From Paludibacter sp. (lineage in GTDB: Bacteria > Bacteroidota > Bacteroidia > Bacteroidales > Paludibacteraceae), in assembly GCA_030655595.1 (NCBI GenBank), contig JAUSNQ010000105.1:1-8243 (forward strand): 8,243 nt of DNA, given 5' to 3'. The translations under genes were made by a program, and so were the position numbers. This document shows, piece after piece, positions 6,478-8,243 of this stretch (positions are counted from its first letter, which is position 1; every line of letters begins with the position of its first letter). Below the pieces are notes generated by a model. The model searched no databases, was not told the DNA's origin, and saw only the letters and a list, made by a program, of their open reading frames with translations.

Positions 6478-6966
6478 TCAGCTTTTAATCCCTTGATAAA
6501 TCAGGACAGTCGCATAAGCAGCGATACCTTCTTTTCTGCCGACGAAACCCACTTTTTCAGAGGTGGTTGCTTTGATGGAGATATTGTTCGGAAGTGTCGC
6601 CATAACTTCTGCCATACAATTTTGCATCGCAGGTATATGTGGGTTTAATTTGGGCTCCTCAGCGCACACCGTGCAATCCGCATTACCCAATTCATATCCC
6701 TTTGAACGAAGCAAAAGCATGGTTTGTTTCAATAAAACCTTGCTGTCGATGTTTTTATATTCAGATGAGGTATCGGGAAAATGGAAACCAATATCGCGTA
6801 AATTTGCTGCTCCGAGAAGCGCATCACAAAGAGCGTGAATCAACACATCCGCATCGGAGTGGCCTAATAGTCCCGATGTATGCTGAATGTTAACCCCTCC
6901 CAGCCACAATTGGCGTTCCGGAGCAAACACATGCACATCGTAACCAAAACCGACACGAAAATTCAT
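6478..6966 (-). CDS. ispF: 2-C-methyl-D-erythritol 2,4-cyclodiphosphate synthase IspF
   Basis: IspF closes 4-diphosphocytidyl-methylerythritol 2-phosphate into the cyclic diphosphate, releasing CMP, in the cytoplasmic MEP route to isoprenoids. The 162 residues match the family's usual 155-165. The signature is complete: G6-F-G-Y-D10-V-H12 with D10 and H12 as metal ligands, G35-H-S-D-A-D40, the third ligand H44 in L42-I-H44-A-L-C-D48, D58-I-G-F-H-F-P-D65, and the nucleotide-side block T134-T-S-E-K-V-G-F141 with G143-R-K-E-G-I-A149. It functions as a homotrimer with active sites between subunits (known for the family). It follows porV by 44 bases on the same strand with no visible promoter or terminator between, so the two are probably cotranscribed. 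The 165 bases after it, before the peroxiredoxin start, hold that gene's promoter, and I saw no clear terminator for ispF. Confidence 0.97.
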   Translation of the reverse strand: MNFRVGFGYDVHVFAPERQLWLGGVNIQHTSGLLGHSDADVLIHALCDALLGAANLRDIGFHFPDTSSEYKNIDSKVLLKQTMLLLRSKGYELGNADCTVCAEEPKLNPHIPAMQNCMAEVMATLPNNISIKATTSEKVGFVGRKEGIAAYATVLIYQGIKS

Positions 6967-7010
6967 GATTAGTTTCTTAATAATTTATAAAGCAGATTGA
7001 TTTAATTTAC

Positions 7011-8156
7011 TTATCGCATCAGGTTTTGCAAACCAAACAAGTCGAACGATAATGAAAACCTCAACGTCTGATCCAAAGGATTATTTTGGGCAACAGAGAC
7101 AACATAAGATGCATCCAATTGGAACACGTTTAACTTAAATCCTGCACCAGCTGTAAAAAATTTCCGATTACCTTTACTTTGATGCTCATTAAAATATCCG
7201 GCACGCACAGCAAACTGCTTATTGTAAATATATTCAGCGCCCAGCGACCAGCTAATCTCATGCATTTCTTCGGCAAAACCACCTGGGGCATCATTGAATG
7301 AAGAAAGCATTCCCTGCAGAGATGACATTTCGTTGTAATATTCGGGATTGTCCCTAACTTTTTCATAATCGGTAGTTGGAACTAACATTTTATAAGCATC
7401 TGCACTAAATGACAAAGTTTGGTATTCATCAATCGGATAATCAAAGGATGTTCCAAGTCGCATGGTTGCAGGAATAAAACTGCTGGTTGCATTTTCATCG
7501 TACGATATTTTTGAACCTATATTAGATAAATTTAACCCAAATGCAAGATTACCGTCTCCTGTGTACATTTGAATTGGTGTTTTATAATACATGGCCACAT
7601 CTGCAGCAACAGCAATACCGGGATAAATTTCAGAACCAGTGGACGAATTTATTCCATTATTTAAATCAGAATAAATGAATCTCAAAGCAGCGGCAGCTGA
7701 AAAGTTATCAAAGAGCTTCTGTGAGTAAGCCACATCAAAGGCCAACTCGTTAGGGTATGCTGGACTCAGCGGATTACCTGAATAATCCATCATTATAATT
7801 TCACCCAAGGAGAAATACCTTAAAGAAGCACTCAAAGCCCTTCTCTCATCAAATTTCCAGTAGCCAGCAAGATAAGTTAAATTGATGTCGTCAACCAATC
7901 TTCTCAACCAAGGAGTGAATGAAAAGGATAATCCGGCTTCACTTTCGGCAAAAACGTACTTGGCAGGATTCCAGAATTGAGAATTTACATCGGCAGAAGT
8001 TGCGGCACCTACATCTCCCATACCTGCACCTCTTGCATCTGGAGAAATGGTGAGTGACGGAACTGCAGAAATAATTGGATTATTTTCTGAATCCTGAGCG
8101 TAAAATGATATTTGGACTGCGAGTAAGGAAATGAATATTAACGAAATCTTTCTCAT
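7011..8156 (-). CDS. porV: Type IX secretion system outer-membrane protein PorV (LptO)
   Basis: PorV is a FadL-like 14-strand outer-membrane barrel that takes cargo from the SprA/Sov translocon and hands it to the PorU sortase/attachment complex, which links it to A-type LPS in Porphyromonas gingivalis. Evidence: a signal peptide (about 1-21, ending F-Y-A-Q), then the conserved N-terminal plug region with P33-S-L-T-I-S-P-D40, A41-R-G-A-G-M-G-D48, W62-N-P-A-K66 and T81-P-W-L-R85, followed by alternating beta-strands to a final R-F-S-L-S-F-D-L strand. The length is 381 residues from ATG 8156-8154, close to known PorV. A longer frame would begin at a TTG at 8189 and put 11 polar residues before the signal peptide, so I rejected it. 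It lies directly upstream of ispF. Its usual partner porU is not in the window but could lie just beyond the right edge. Confidence 0.94.
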   Translation of the reverse strand: MRKISLIFISLLAVQISFYAQDSENNPIISAVPSLTISPDARGAGMGDVGAATSADVNSQFWNPAKYVFAESEAGLSFSFTPWLRRLVDDINLTYLAGYWKFDERRALSASLRYFSLGEIIMMDYSGNPLSPAYPNELAFDVAYSQKLFDNFSAAAALRFIYSDLNNGINSSTGSEIYPGIAVAADVAMYYKTPIQMYTGDGNLAFGLNLSNIGSKISYDENATSSFIPATMRLGTSFDYPIDEYQTLSFSADAYKMLVPTTDYEKVRDNPEYYNEMSSLQGMLSSFNDAPGGFAEEMHEISWSLGAEYIYNKQFAVRAGYFNEHQSKGNRKFFTAGAGFKLNVFQLDASYVVSVAQNNPLDQTLRFSLSFDLFGLQNLMR

Positions 8157-8219
8157 TGTTATTTTATTTCTTGTGTTTTTATTATACAAACTATTAATGT
8201 CGTTTATCTATTGATTAAA

Positions 8220-8227
8220 CAAACGTA
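8220..8227 (-). promoter_or_regulatory. Putative -7 box (TACGTTTG) upstream of porV
   Basis: Exact TAnnTTTG match on the minus strand, 64 bases before the porV ATG. The -33 position would lie outside the window. It could drive porV-ispF directly, or be chance if porV is read through from an upstream gene. Confidence 0.35.
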
Positions 8228-8243
8228 AAAACCATGATTTATT

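Noticed and set aside
3095..7366. Other short open frames (3095-3286, 3994-4628, 4925-5221, 6563-6893, 7130-7366)
   Set aside because: Each overlaps a well-supported conserved gene in another frame or on the other strand and shows no recognisable domain.
8157..8189. Upstream TTG start for PorV
   Set aside because: It would place polar residues ahead of a normal signal peptide that begins cleanly at ATG 8156.
1..8243. Search for a novel defence, mobile or repeat-based system
   Set aside because: Every long open frame belongs to a known housekeeping or envelope family, and no direct-repeat array, transposase, tRNA, attachment site or unexplained gap over 300 bases was seen.

Overview
This AT-rich window looks like ordinary chromosome from a member of the Bacteroidota, most likely a Bacteroidales-type lineage. 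The pointers are a type IX secretion protein (PorV) next to ispF, a DUF2723 membrane glycosyltransferase, a LpxB/PagL-type lipid A gene pair, signal peptides ending in A-Q, A-rich leaders without Shine-Dalgarno sites, and several exact matches to the Bacteroidota -7 promoter box TAnnTTTG.

Layout, left to right. Bases 1-461 (minus) hold the N-terminal 153 codons of a DUF2723/TMEM260-like glycosyltransferase that runs off the left edge. A 157-base divergent promoter region separates it from the only plus-strand gene, a phosphate acetyl/butyryltransferase-like gene (619-1515). That gene converges, with 26 bases between, on a compact minus-strand operon transcribed from about 5520 to 1542. The operon is yifB/comM (AAA+ ATPase), then lpxB (lipid A disaccharide synthase), then a two-part outer-membrane beta-barrel whose C-terminal half carries the PagL lipid A deacylase signature. 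Upstream are a clear intrinsic terminator (5617-5652) and a 2-Cys peroxiredoxin (5680-6312), then ispF (6478-6966) and porV (7011-8156), all on the minus strand.

Functionally the window is mostly envelope and housekeeping. LpxB makes the lipid A disaccharide and the neighbouring PagL-like barrel probably trims acyl chains from finished lipid A. PorV is the outer-membrane shuttle of type IX secretion, which attaches cargo to A-type LPS in the species studied. DUF2723 proteins are inner-membrane sugar transferases. IspF supplies isoprenoid precursors, the peroxiredoxin removes peroxides, and YifB/ComM handles DNA during recombination.

For three genes (lpxB, the peroxiredoxin and porV) the longest open frame begins at an upstream TTG. 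In each case an internal ATG matches the family N-terminus much better, and coordinates here use that ATG. No RNA genes, insertion sequences, CRISPR arrays or defence islands were seen, and no gene-free stretch exceeds about 190 bases. I found no clear new system. The most interesting locus is the lpxB/PagL-like pair, because of its domain fusion, its zero-base junction and a 9-base homopolymer in each gene.
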